Below, in pieces: positions 1-6,571 of a stretch of 9,086 nt of DNA. Numbering within the stretch: position 1 is the stretch's first letter; each line of letters begins with the position of its first letter. Both the position numbers and the translations under genes were made by a program. Origin of the DNA: Candidatus Delongbacteria bacterium. Lineage in GTDB: Bacteria; UBA4055. The notes beneath the pieces were generated by a model. It did no database searches. It saw only the letters and a program-made list of their open reading frames with translations, and was not told the origin of the DNA. The DNA is taken from contig WTAK01000279.1 of NCBI GenBank assembly GCA_013139625.1, forward strand, positions 1 through 9,086. Direction: 5' to 3'.

Positions 1-1
1 A

Positions 2-1960
2 ATAATCCAACAGTTGCGACATAAAGAATTCGTTCAATTTTTAGAAAAAGATGGCAAATACTGTAAAATCAGGGTTTATCATCCTGAAGGTATCTATGAA
101 GGTTGGATCAATAAATTCAAAGTTTACAACACAAAAGGTCTCATCAAATTCTACTTTGGCAAGCCATTTCTTATGGAGAGCGATGAAGAAGAAATTGATC
201 CGAATGATGTAGAATTTGAAGTAAATAAAACCGCTTGGATCATGAAAGACAGATCGCAACTTTTAGAACTTCCTGAAGAAGATAGTGATGCTAAACTTGA
301 CCTTTACTTCGGGAAAGAAGTTTATCTGAAAAGGCAAAAAGCCGATTACTATATGGTAGAAATACTCAATAGTCTAAAGGATGAATCTATTACCGGTTGG
401 ATAAAAACCGAAGATATCGGTACCAAAGAATTTTATTATGCAAAATACGATAAAACGATGGCGGAATATACCCGTGAGAATAATTCTTTAGGGACAGAAA
501 TATCTGAACTTGAAGCATATATTGCTGAACAAAAAGAAGAAATTGAAGAGCTTGAAGCAGAACTTCAATTGAGAAAATATCAAAAAGCTGCTAATATTAA
601 AATACTGGCAAGCTCAACATCTAAAAGAACAAATTATCTACAGGAAGAAAAGAAGATCGCTGAAGAGATCGAAGATAGTGTAAAGAGATTTAAAAAAGAG
701 ATCGCCTCACTTAGAGCACAAAATTCTTTGATGGATAAAGAGATTGCAAAAAGCTCAAATTTGCTATTTGAATTGAATGCTGAATTTATTACAATGAGTA
801 AACAACTCAATCAGTATAAAAGTGACCTACCTTCTATCCTGCGAAAACTTAGGACCGCATACAAAGAAAAGAAAATCTATTATTTAGCACATAAGGAAGA
901 AATTGATAGAAAAAAAGCTGAAGCAGATAAGATAGCTAAGCAAAAAATAATAGAAGGCAAGATAGATCCTGAACTTTTGGATCAATGTAAGAAATTTGAA
1001 AATGAATACGAAGAAAAACTCGCTGAATTCGAGAAAGTAAAAGCGGAAATGTCAAAAGGAGATATTTCTAAGAGAAAATATGAAAAATTGTATGAATCCT
1101 ATACAAACCTTTGGAATGAGGCAAGTCAATTCAAGAAAAAATTCGAAGAATGTAAATTTAATGCAAGTTCAAAGCATAAAGCACTTTACAATGAAGCTAT
1201 CGGTTTAAAAAGAGAAGATGAATTAGAAGATGCATTAGAACTATTCTTAGAGGCTATTGAAATAAAAGATGATTTTGAAGAAGCTTATTTTCAGATCGTT
1301 CTGATTCTAATTGAACTTGATGAAGATTCTGAAATAAATAAATACATATATAAAGTAATAGATGCTGAGAAAAGGGGGCAATTATTTTATAGAAGAGCCT
1401 ACAACGAAAAAAATAATTATCCTAAGAAGGCAATCAAATATTATAAAGAAATGGCAAAATCCTATAAACCTAATTTAGCATTTTACCAGATCGGTTTAAT
1501 TTATTCTGAAAAATTATCAAATCAAAAAAGTGCTATAAAATATTTCAAAAAATCGATTAAGAAAGATTCAAAATCTCCAAAAGTATATGAAGCATTAGGC
1601 GCTACCATAATGGAGACAAAACCTCCAAAAGGACAATCTAAGGCGACTATAATAAACGAAGCCATCTCTTACTTTGATAAGGGAATAAAATATGGTAAAG
1701 GTTATAAAAATATACATACTCTGTATGCTAGACTTGCACAAGCTTATAACAAGCTCGGAAAAGCAACCAGTGCTCTAAAATATGCAAATATGGCGATCAA
1801 TAAAGCACCAAAGAAAAAAACAGCGACCGGTTTCCTTGAGAAAGGTATTGCATTAGTCAAAATGGATAAAAAGAAAGAAGCTGAGAAATATTTAAATAAA
1901 GCAAAAAAAGATCTGATGACAAAGGATCAGGCCATTTTCTGGCTAAAAGAATTGAAATGA
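2..1960 (+). CDS. SH3-like / coiled-coil / TPR repeat protein, 5' partial
   Basis: The frame is open to the left edge. Its first possible start here, a TTG at 14, has no ribosome binding site before it and falls inside what looks like an SH3-like strand pattern, so the true start is probably upstream. Counting from that TTG, residues 5-35 and about 83-136 each look like bacterial SH3-like modules (Y/F-x-V pattern ending in GWI). Residues ~150-385 are very rich in Glu/Lys with heptad character, predicting a long coiled coil. Residues ~390-645 contain several TPR-like helical pairs, for example ALYNEAIGLKRED, AIKYFKKSIKKDS and SALKYANMAINKAP. No catalytic motif is visible. SH3-like plus TPR architecture usually means a scaffold, often associated with the cell envelope, but any signal peptide would be outside the window. 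The stop codon overlaps the ribF start, so the two genes are translationally coupled. The specific function is unknown. Confidence 0.85.
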   Translation: MIQQLRHKEFVQFLEKDGKYCKIRVYHPEGIYEGWINKFKVYNTKGLIKFYFGKPFLMESDEEEIDPNDVEFEVNKTAWIMKDRSQLLELPEEDSDAKLDLYFGKEVYLKRQKADYYMVEILNSLKDESITGWIKTEDIGTKEFYYAKYDKTMAEYTRENNSLGTEISELEAYIAEQKEEIEELEAELQLRKYQKAANIKILASSTSKRTNYLQEEKKIAEEIEDSVKRFKKEIASLRAQNSLMDKEIAKSSNLLFELNAEFITMSKQLNQYKSDLPSILRKLRTAYKEKKIYYLAHKEEIDRKKAEADKIAKQKIIEGKIDPELLDQCKKFENEYEEKLAEFEKVKAEMSKGDISKRKYEKLYESYTNLWNEASQFKKKFEECKFNASSKHKALYNEAIGLKREDELEDALELFLEAIEIKDDFEEAYFQIVLILIELDEDSEINKYIYKVIDAEKRGQLFYRRAYNEKNNYPKKAIKYYKEMAKSYKPNLAFYQIGLIYSEKLSNQKSAIKYFKKSIKKDSKSPKVYEALGATIMETKPPKGQSKATIINEAISYFDKGIKYGKGYKNIHTLYARLAQAYNKLGKATSALKYANMAINKAPKKKTATGFLEKGIALVKMDKKKEAEKYLNKAKKDLMTKDQAIFWLKELK

Positions 1961-2877
1961 AAACACTTTCAATAGATAAAATAAAAGAACCCATTGTGAT
2001 GACATTGGGCTCTTTTGATGGAATACATCTGGGTCACAAATCTTTACTGGAATTATTGGTTGTCAATTCTAGAATGTCTGATTCTAAATCACTGATCCTT
2101 TCATTCGAGCCTCATCCGAAAAAAGTTATACGACCGGAAACTAAGATCAACCTATTAACAAATTTTGATGAAAGAATTCATATTTTCAACGAACTTGGAA
2201 TAGATTATTTTTCGATCTTGGAATTCAATAAAGAAGTTGCAAATATGGCTTTTGATGAATTTTACGAGAATTTCATATTCAAGCATCTAAATATAAAACA
2301 TATTATCACAGGTTTTAATCATGAGTTCGGTAAAGGTCGTAAGGGTAATTTTGATAACTTGAAGTCAATGTGCGCCAAACATAACATTGAGATAACTTCT
2401 GTTGGACCGATGTACTACAAGGGAAGTAACATTTCCAGCACCAGGATCCGAAAAGCTATTCTTCATGGATCTTTAGCAGAAGCTAACGAGATGTTGGGGC
2501 ATACTTACTTTTTAATGGGTAAGGATGTTTTAGGTAAGAACATTGGAAATAAAATTGGTTTCCCTACTGCAAATATAAAAGTTCTTCATCCTGACAAAGT
2601 TATACCTTTGAATGGTGTTTACTTTACAAAAACTCAGCTCAACAACAAGAACTATTTCAGTATGACAAATATTGGTGTTAACCCTACATTTGGGAACGGT
2701 CAGGAAACTATAGAAACTCATATTTTTCATTTTGATGAAGAGATATACGATCAAGATATCAAAGTCTCTTTTATTTCCAGGATCAGAGAAGAGAAAAAAT
2801 TCAGTAGCTCAAATGAACTGGTCAAAACTTTAAAAAAAGATCGAGAAACTTGCTTAGAATTATCTAAGAAGTATTGA
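1957..2877 (+). CDS. ribF: Bifunctional riboflavin kinase / FMN adenylyltransferase (FAD synthetase)
   Basis: RibF makes FMN from riboflavin and ATP, then FAD from FMN and ATP, in the cytoplasm. The 306-residue length is normal for the family. The N-terminal FAD synthetase domain (about 10-180) has the nucleotidyltransferase signature GSFDGIHLGH at 18-27, FEPHP at 50-54, the HEFGKGRKGN stretch at 122-131 and the SSTRIR motif at 160-165. The C-terminal riboflavin kinase domain (about 185-304) has GFPTANI at 201-207 (the PTAN Mg-ATP motif), GVYF at 220-223, NIGVNPTFG at 238-246 and ETHIFHFD at 253-260, whose Glu is the expected catalytic base. All key motifs are intact. The ATG overlaps the preceding stop as ATGA (1957-1960), supporting this start and operon membership. 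No FMN riboswitch is visible upstream, since the upstream sequence is coding. Confidence 0.97.
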   Translation: MKTLSIDKIKEPIVMTLGSFDGIHLGHKSLLELLVVNSRMSDSKSLILSFEPHPKKVIRPETKINLLTNFDERIHIFNELGIDYFSILEFNKEVANMAFDEFYENFIFKHLNIKHIITGFNHEFGKGRKGNFDNLKSMCAKHNIEITSVGPMYYKGSNISSTRIRKAILHGSLAEANEMLGHTYFLMGKDVLGKNIGNKIGFPTANIKVLHPDKVIPLNGVYFTKTQLNNKNYFSMTNIGVNPTFGNGQETIETHIFHFDEEIYDQDIKVSFISRIREEKKFSSSNELVKTLKKDRETCLELSKKY

Positions 2878-2898
2878 TCTATACTCACAGAAGATAAA

Positions 2899-3372
2899 AT
2901 GAAGATACTTGTTCTATCAGACACACATTTCAGAAAAGGCTACTCACTCGATAGTAAATTCATTGAAGAATTATCCAATAGTGAAATGGTCATTCATTGC
3001 GGTGACTTTGTAAGTTTAGAGTTCTATGAGTTTTTAAGCTCTTCAAAGAGATTGATTGCAGTAAAAGGTAATAACGATTATTCCCTTTCAGGTAAGCTTT
3101 CGCTAGAAGAAGAGATCGAGATAGAAGGTTTTAAAATAGCAATTACTCACGGACATCTTACAAGTATAAATAATTTACATTACAAGTACCCTGACAGTGA
3201 TATAATTCTATACGGACATGAACATCATCCATCTATAGAAAAATATAAGAATAAACTTATTTTAAGCCCCGGTAGTTTAACTTCCAATAGGTATGTGGAT
3301 TATAATTCTTTTATGACCCTTGAACTTAATCGAGATAGCGAGCCAATAATCAAGTTCCATCAATTAGCCTAA
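2899..3372 (+). CDS. YfcE/MJ0936-family metallophosphodiesterase
   Basis: A small (157-residue) single-domain calcineurin-like phosphoesterase of the YfcE/MJ0936 type. Metal ligands are visible in the expected order: D8 and H10 (SDTH), D36 (HCGD), N58 (KGNND, where the family usually has GNCD/GNND), H84 (THGH), and H107/H109 (YGHEH). The SPGS loop is at 123-126. Members characterised elsewhere hydrolyse model phosphodiesters with Mn2+ or similar metals; the natural substrate is generally unknown and cannot be read here. It lies 21 nt after ribF and 14 nt before the DUF4301 gene, consistent with one transcript. The ATG has only a weak purine-rich stretch upstream (AGAAGATAAA), but residues 1-10 match the family's first strand and DTH motif, so the start is well supported. 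Likely cytoplasmic. Confidence 0.93.
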   Translation: MKILVLSDTHFRKGYSLDSKFIEELSNSEMVIHCGDFVSLEFYEFLSSSKRLIAVKGNNDYSLSGKLSLEEEIEIEGFKIAITHGHLTSINNLHYKYPDSDIILYGHEHHPSIEKYKNKLILSPGSLTSNRYVDYNSFMTLELNRDSEPIIKFHQLA

Positions 3373-3376
3373 TATC

Positions 3377-3380
3377 GGAG
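3377..3380 (+). promoter_or_regulatory. Ribosome binding site of the DUF4301 gene
   Basis: GGAG lies 6 nt before the ATG at 3387, directly after the stop of the phosphodiesterase gene. It fixes the start of the DUF4301 gene. Confidence 0.75.
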
Positions 3381-3386
3381 AAACTT

Positions 3387-4862
3387 ATGAATAATTTCAA
3401 TGATAACGATCTTAACCGATTAGCAAAATATGACATATCTTTAGATGATATTGACCAGCAGATAAATAAATTTATCAAAGGCTCCCCTTTCTCTGACCTT
3501 GTAAAGCCTGCATCTACCCTATCAGGTATTTTTAATTTAGATAGTTTTGACAAAGATGAGTTATTGCCCTTATATGATACAGCTGCAAAGAATGGTAGAA
3601 TTTCTAAATTCGTTCCTGCTTCAGGAGCAGCTACAAGGATGTTCAAAGACCTTTTAGAATTTTATTACTCCGATGGAAAAAATATAAATGATAATTGCAA
3701 AGAAGTTTTTTCTAAATTAAATAATTTTCCATTTTATGCTGATCTGAAAAAAACATTGTCTGATGATGATCACAACATAAATAAGCTGCTGGAAGAAAAA
3801 AATTATAAGTTAATACTAGAATATCTTCTATTTGAAAAAGGTTTAAATTATTCAAAGCTTCCAAAAGGGCTTTTAAAATTTTCTCAAGGTGAAACTGCTT
3901 TGGAAGAACACTTCTACGAAGGAATTGAGTACGCAGCTGATCAGAATAAAAATATAAAGCTACAGTTCACTGTTTCTGAAGAACATCTTGAAGATTTTAA
4001 CAAATTAGTGGACGAATTAAAAAACAAATTCCTTCCTGACTATAAATTTAATATTACTTTCTCTACTCAGAAACCTTCAACTGATACTTTAGCAGTAGAT
4101 GTAAATAATGAACCTTTTAGAGATAAGAACAATGAGATAGTTCTCAGACCCGGCGGGCATGGAGCTTTGATACATAATCTAAATTCTTTGAACGGGGATA
4201 TTGTATTCATCAAAAATATTGATAATGTCCAAAGTGGAGATAATGATTTGAGTAGCTACAAGAAATTACTTGCAGGCATTCTACTGAAGAATCAATCTCA
4301 AATCTTCAAATATATTGATCTGCTTCAAAATAAGAATTTATCTGATATTTTAGAGATTGAGAATTTTATTATAAATGACCTGAATATATCTCTTCAATCT
4401 GACTATAAAAATAAAACAACTGAAGAAAAGATAGATAATCTTCTTTCGTTATTGATAAGACCTATCAGAGTATGTGGTATGGTAAAGAACGCGGGTGCTC
4501 CCGGAGGTGGACCTTTCTATGTTCGAAAGAACAATGATATTTCACTGCAGATAGTTGAATCGTCCCAGATTGACCTGTCTAAAGAAGAGCAAAAAACAAT
4601 ATTCGGATCATCGACTCATTTCAATCCTGTAGATATTGTCTGTGGTTTGAAAGATAGTAAAGATGATGCTTTCAACTTACTTAATTACATTGATCAAGAT
4701 ACATATTTTATTTCTAATAAATCTGTGGATGGAAAACCATTGAAAGCACTTGAGTTGCCTGGTCTTTGGAACGGAGCAATGGCTGAATGGATCACCATTT
4801 TTGTGGAAGTTCCTTTAGAAACTTTCACACCTGTTAAGATCGTAAATGATCTGCTTAGGTAA
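3387..4862 (+). CDS. DUF4301 family protein, possible nucleotidyltransferase-like fold
   Basis: This 491-residue protein matches the DUF4301 family over its length. The recognisable family segments are the N-terminal NDLNRLAKYDISLDDIDQQI region (8-27), KFVPASGAATRMFKDLL (74-90), RPGGHGALIHNLN (254-266), the FIKNIDNV segment (274-281), the GAPGGGPFYV segment (370-379) and the GLWNGAMAEW segment (459-468). The function of the family is not established. The order PASGAATRMFK, then FTVSEEH (194-200), RPGGHG and NIDN resembles the GxGTR, TSE, PxGHG and VDN elements of UDP-sugar pyrophosphorylases, so a GT-A-like nucleotidyltransferase fold is a reasonable inference. No signal peptide or membrane segment is seen, so it is probably cytoplasmic. 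It is the last gene of the plus-strand operon and converges with the accessory genes. A clear GGAG site supports the start. Confidence 0.92.
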   Translation: MNNFNDNDLNRLAKYDISLDDIDQQINKFIKGSPFSDLVKPASTLSGIFNLDSFDKDELLPLYDTAAKNGRISKFVPASGAATRMFKDLLEFYYSDGKNINDNCKEVFSKLNNFPFYADLKKTLSDDDHNINKLLEEKNYKLILEYLLFEKGLNYSKLPKGLLKFSQGETALEEHFYEGIEYAADQNKNIKLQFTVSEEHLEDFNKLVDELKNKFLPDYKFNITFSTQKPSTDTLAVDVNNEPFRDKNNEIVLRPGGHGALIHNLNSLNGDIVFIKNIDNVQSGDNDLSSYKKLLAGILLKNQSQIFKYIDLLQNKNLSDILEIENFIINDLNISLQSDYKNKTTEEKIDNLLSLLIRPIRVCGMVKNAGAPGGGPFYVRKNNDISLQIVESSQIDLSKEEQKTIFGSSTHFNPVDIVCGLKDSKDDAFNLLNYIDQDTYFISNKSVDGKPLKALELPGLWNGAMAEWITIFVEVPLETFTPVKIVNDLLR

Positions 4863-4879
4863 AAAATGTTCCATATCTA

Positions 4880-4899
4880 CACGGCACTGAAGTACCGTG
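4880..4899. repeat. Imperfect palindrome, copy A
   Basis: Arms CACGGcACT and AGTaCCGTG flank a two-base centre (GA), with one internal C/A mismatch. An identical 20-mer occurs at 6375-6394. It lies 17 nt after the DUF4301 stop. Confidence 0.8.
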
Positions 4900-4942
4900 T
4901 TCCAAGTTACCCTACTTTTCTTTCCTACCCGAGCGACTGGGA

Positions 4943-4962
4943 CAAGGGACTTCAGTCCCTTG
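4943..4962. repeat. Perfect 8-bp hairpin in repeat copy A
   Basis: CAAGGGAC pairs perfectly with GTCCCTTG around a TTCA loop. The corresponding site in copy B (6441-6461) keeps the pairing with a changed base pair. No T-tract follows, so a factor-independent terminator is not supported. Confidence 0.75.
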
Positions 4963-4967
4963 CAAAG

Positions 4968-5007
4968 AGCGAGTTAGCCCCTTGCAGGTAGCGAGTTAGC
5001 CCCTTGC
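4968..5007. repeat. 18-bp direct tandem duplication
   Basis: AGCGAGTTAGCCCCTTGC occurs exactly at 4968-4985 and again at 4990-5007, a 22-bp period with a 4-bp spacer. Copy B has only the beginning of one unit (AGCGAGTTA at 6467-6475), so this is a local expansion specific to copy A or lost from B. Confidence 0.85.
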
Positions 5008-5050
5008 GTAATTCGTGTCGTTTTGCGTTTCGTATCAACGCTGTGTAGAT

Positions 5051-5070
5051 GGCGACCACAAGGGTACGCC
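5051..5070. repeat. G/C-rich hairpin, dispersed-repeat type
   Basis: GGCGACC and GGTaCGCC can pair with one bulged A around ACAAG. Together with the following CCCTAC this closely resembles a short, very widespread bacterial intergenic repeat with the text GGCGACCACAAGGG...CCCCTAC, recognised from memory. It occurs once in this window. Confidence 0.55.
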
Positions 5071-5135
5071 CCTACATTCTTGGTGTTCTTGTGTATTATC
5101 GATACCAACCCAAACTTCGCGAATCCATGAGCCAA

Positions 5136-5177
5136 CTCATACCTTATACCTCATACTTCATACCTATCTTTTATACC
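5136..5177. repeat. Degenerate heptamer tandem array
   Basis: Consecutive 7-mers read CTCATAC, CTTATAC, CTCATAC, TTCATAC, CTATCTT and then TTATACC. The array abuts the truncated gene start at 5171-5263 and has no counterpart in copy B. Short heptamer arrays of this kind are common in intergenic DNA and evolve by slippage. Confidence 0.75.
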
Positions 5178-5263
5178 TGTTCTCTTTCTTTAAATTTTAG
5201 TTCGAAGAAGGTACATTCTTTTAGCTTTGTGATCTTGTTTTGAATTTTATTTATTTGGTACAT
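5171..5263 (-). pseudogene. Truncated 5' end of a DUF4268-like nuclease gene, copy A
   Basis: A 30-codon minus-strand frame begins with ATG at 5263 behind a strong GGAGGT ribosome binding site and stops at TAA (5171-5173). The peptide starts MYQINKIQNK and contains ITKLKECTFFELKFKERE. It resembles, from memory, the N-terminus of a PD-(D/E)XK nuclease-like family often labelled DUF4268, in which a KERxHLQEWI segment follows; here the frame leaves the family right after KERE. A second copy lies at 6473-6571, and most differences between them are synonymous, showing former coding constraint. It starts 43 nt downstream of the rhuM stop, as the next gene in that unit would. A short functional peptide is a less likely alternative. 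Confidence 0.65.
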
Positions 5264-5280
5264 AATGACCTCCATCTAAT
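5181..5280 (-). repeat. 100-bp direct repeat bounding rhuM, left copy
   Basis: Aligns without gaps to 6489-6588 (offset 1308). Over 5181-5263 I count 5 differences in 83 positions. The conserved segment covers the ribosome binding site and start of the truncated gene; identity falls off upstream of the start, where only GACCTC and TCTAAT blocks remain. Confidence 0.9.
5268..5273 (-). promoter_or_regulatory. Ribosome binding site of the truncated gene, copy A
   Basis: GGAGGT on the minus strand, 4 nt before the ATG at 5263. A related GAGGT is at the same place in copy B (6576-6580), an argument that the repeats really derive from a gene start. Confidence 0.7.
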
Positions 5281-5306
5281 ATTTTATCAATTCTCCATTC
5301 TATCTT

Positions 5307-6338
5307 CTATTCCCCATATTTGGCTCTTTCTTCTTCAAGTAACTTCCATTGTTTATCAAAATCAGAAAGATAATTCTTATCCTGCTCTTTCTTAAATTCT
5401 TCATATTCTTTTTTTGCTAGTTCTAAAGCAACTTCATGGCTAACAGTACCGGCGTTATTCAAAATATCATATTCGCTGAACTTTAGGAATACATTAAGTT
5501 TTTCAACCCATTCTTTCATATACATCGGTTTGTTTCTAATAGCTTGAAGTTCCGCAAAGTCAAGATACATAGTTACAATACGGTTAAGATGATCCAGTTC
5601 ATCTTTATCAAGATAGTTTTTAGCTATTGATACATCGCTTGGCATAACTTTACCTGATGGTGATTTCCTCCAAGAAGTTAATCCCATGTTAGACTTCTTA
5701 CTATCAGCTCTATTTGATATTATTTCAGCTGCTGTCTGTCCGGTTATTGCAAAATGAAGTTTGTTCTGAACGGTGGCAAAGAAAGTTTTAGTAACATCTG
5801 CTTTGGGAGTATAATCAATCGAAGTGGCATATATATCTGTTATCTTTTGGTAAACCATTCTTTCACTTGAGCGAATATCCCGTATTTCTTCTAAGAGATC
5901 ATCAAAGAACCTTGCACTGAAACGGGATCCGTATTTGAAACGGTTGCTATCTAATGCAAAACCTTTGTGGATATATTCTTTGAGGATAGTTATAGCCCAT
6001 TGCCTGAATTGAGTACCACGATCGGAATTTACTCGGTATCCAACAGCTATAACAGCTTCAAGTGAATAGAGCTTTATATTTCTTTTCACTTCTCGTTGAC
6101 CTTCTTTTTGAACTACCGAGTAATCCTCGTTAGTTGAGAATTCATCAAGCTCTTTTTCTGAATATATATTTTTTAAATGAAGTGAAATATTATCTTTCGA
6201 GCAGTCAAACAGTTCAGACATCTGTTTTTGCGAAAGCCAAATGTTCTCACCTGCATAAAGAACTTCAATATTGATCTTACCGTCAGAAGTTTCGTAAACG
6301 GTTATCTGATTGTCAGGTATTTTCTTATTTTTCTTCAT
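5307..6338 (-). CDS. rhuM: RhuM family protein
   Basis: A full-length (343-residue) RhuM-family protein. The N-terminal part (about 10-65) contains WLSQKQMSELFDCSKDNISLH, a helix-turn-helix-like segment. Residues 85-125 carry the characteristic block KLYSLEAVIAVGYRVNSDRG followed by TQFRQWAITILKEYI. The second half includes ITGQTAAEIISNRADSKKSN (199-218) and the MGLTSWRKSPSGKV segment (218-231), also typical of the family. RhuM was named from a Salmonella pathogenicity island, but its biochemical function is not established; relatives frequently occur near restriction-modification and other defence genes. The start at 6338 has only a weak AAGAGA element upstream, but the N-terminus fits the family. 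It lies between two direct repeats (5181-5280 and 6489-6588), 245 nt from the upstream gene, so it looks like a separately acquired cassette. No frameshift is seen. Confidence 0.95.
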   Translation of the reverse strand: MKKNKKIPDNQITVYETSDGKINIEVLYAGENIWLSQKQMSELFDCSKDNISLHLKNIYSEKELDEFSTNEDYSVVQKEGQREVKRNIKLYSLEAVIAVGYRVNSDRGTQFRQWAITILKEYIHKGFALDSNRFKYGSRFSARFFDDLLEEIRDIRSSERMVYQKITDIYATSIDYTPKADVTKTFFATVQNKLHFAITGQTAAEIISNRADSKKSNMGLTSWRKSPSGKVMPSDVSIAKNYLDKDELDHLNRIVTMYLDFAELQAIRNKPMYMKEWVEKLNVFLKFSEYDILNNAGTVSHEVALELAKKEYEEFKKEQDKNYLSDFDKQWKLLEEERAKYGE

Positions 6339-6374
6339 ATCGTTTCTCTTTTGTTTTTTCTTACTCCCTCATTT

Positions 6375-6474
6375 CACGGCACTGAAGTACCGTGCTCCAA
6401 GACTCCCTACTTTTCTTTCTTCCTACCCGAGCGTATGGGACAAGGTGGCTTTAGCCCCTTGCAAAGAGCGAGTT
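6375..6474. repeat. Palindromic intergenic repeat module, copy B
   Basis: Same order and orientation of blocks as 4880-4975, including the identical 20-bp palindrome at 6375-6394. It lies 37 nt upstream of the rhuM start, whereas copy A is in a convergent 3' region; the shared sequence is therefore more likely a mobile or dispersed repeat than a rhuM operator. Confidence 0.8.
6441..6461. repeat. Hairpin in repeat copy B
   Basis: CAAGG and CCTTG form the outer stem, with GGC/GCC inside around TTTA and one bulged T at 6446. The inner A-T pair of copy A (4949/4956) is replaced by G-C here (6448/6455), so pairing is kept. Confidence 0.65.
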
Positions 6475-6491
6475 ATATCCGTACTCGCTCT
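6465..6491. terminator. Perfect 9-bp inverted repeat, possible terminator
   Basis: AGAGCGAGT (6465-6473) and ACTCGCTCT (6483-6491) pair perfectly around 9 nt. The plus-strand 3' side continues CTTTCTTT; on the minus strand, the direction of the adjacent genes, only TTGC follows. The structure is clear, but its role as a terminator of the upstream minus-strand operon is uncertain. Confidence 0.35.
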
Positions 6492-6571
6492 CTTTCTTTA
6501 AATTTAAGTTCGGAGAAAGTACATTCTTTTAGCTTTGTAATCTTATTTTGAATTTTATTTATTTGGTACAT
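6473..6571 (-). pseudogene. Truncated 5' end of a DUF4268-like nuclease gene, copy B
   Basis: A 32-codon minus-strand frame begins with ATG at 6571, 12 nt after the stop of the 304-residue gene, with a GAGGT site overlapping the gap. It stops at TAA (6473-6475). The first 27 or so codons encode the same peptide as copy A except Phe20 to Ser (ITKLKECTFSELKFKERE). Codon differences AAC/AAT, ATC/ATT, ACC/ACT, CTA/CTT and GAA/GAG are silent. The tail (RVRI) is unrelated to copy A's QV and to the family's expected continuation. The position suggests the original third gene of a helicase, 304-residue protein, nuclease operon was cut here. The family assignment rests on recognition of a short peptide and could be wrong. 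Confidence 0.65.

Larger units (their letters stand above)
4880..4975. repeat. Palindromic intergenic repeat module, copy A
   Basis: This segment recurs at 6375-6474 in the same orientation. Shared blocks are the CACGG...CCGTG palindrome, a CCCTACTTTTCTTT pyrimidine block, CCTACCCGAGCG, GGGACAAGG and TTGCAAAGAGCGAGTTA. Small differences are a 3-nt indel and a changed hairpin stem. The layout (short palindromes, no open frame, two copies in non-coding DNA) suggests a dispersed intergenic element of the REP type rather than a gene. Confidence 0.8.
4863..5306. other. Repeat-rich intergenic region between convergent genes (444 bp)
   Basis: No intact gene is supported. From left to right the stretch holds a palindrome, a second perfect hairpin, an 18-bp tandem duplication, a G/C-rich hairpin, a degenerate heptamer array and a truncated gene start on the minus strand. 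Base composition is noticeably more G/C-rich between 4880 and 5130 than in the flanking genes. There is no classical hairpin-plus-T-tract terminator immediately after the DUF4301 stop. The hairpins at 4880-4899 and 4943-4962 could serve as weak bidirectional termination or mRNA-end structures for the two convergent units. Confidence 0.7.

Noticed and set aside
41..259. Minus-strand 72-codon frame inside the TPR gene
   Set aside because: Lies fully within a well-supported gene, with no site for translation initiation and no recognisable domain.
2530..2754. Minus-strand 74-codon frame inside ribF
   Set aside because: Antisense to the conserved riboflavin kinase domain.
3350..3646. Minus-strand 98-codon frame over the start of the DUF4301 gene
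   Set aside because: Antisense to conserved DUF4301 motifs and to the GGAG site that starts that gene.
4880..5177. CRISPR array or integron attachment array
   Set aside because: Repeat units are of different kinds and lengths, no regular repeat-spacer pattern exists, and no cas or integrase gene is visible.
5015..5243. Two overlapping plus-strand frames of 61 and 64 codons
   Set aside because: They run through the hairpin, the heptamer array and the antisense of the truncated gene start. They lack ribosome binding sites and have no plausible protein character.
6375..6394. Palindrome as an operator controlling rhuM
   Set aside because: The identical palindrome occurs in the convergent 3' region at 4880-4899, where it could not control a promoter of either neighbour; a dispersed repeat explains both.
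6228..6551. Plus-strand frames of 107 and 63 codons over the start of rhuM and repeat copy B
   Set aside because: They are antisense to rhuM and to the truncated gene. The SEKVHSFSFVILF ending shared with the 5049-5243 frame only reflects the duplicated repeat read on the wrong strand.
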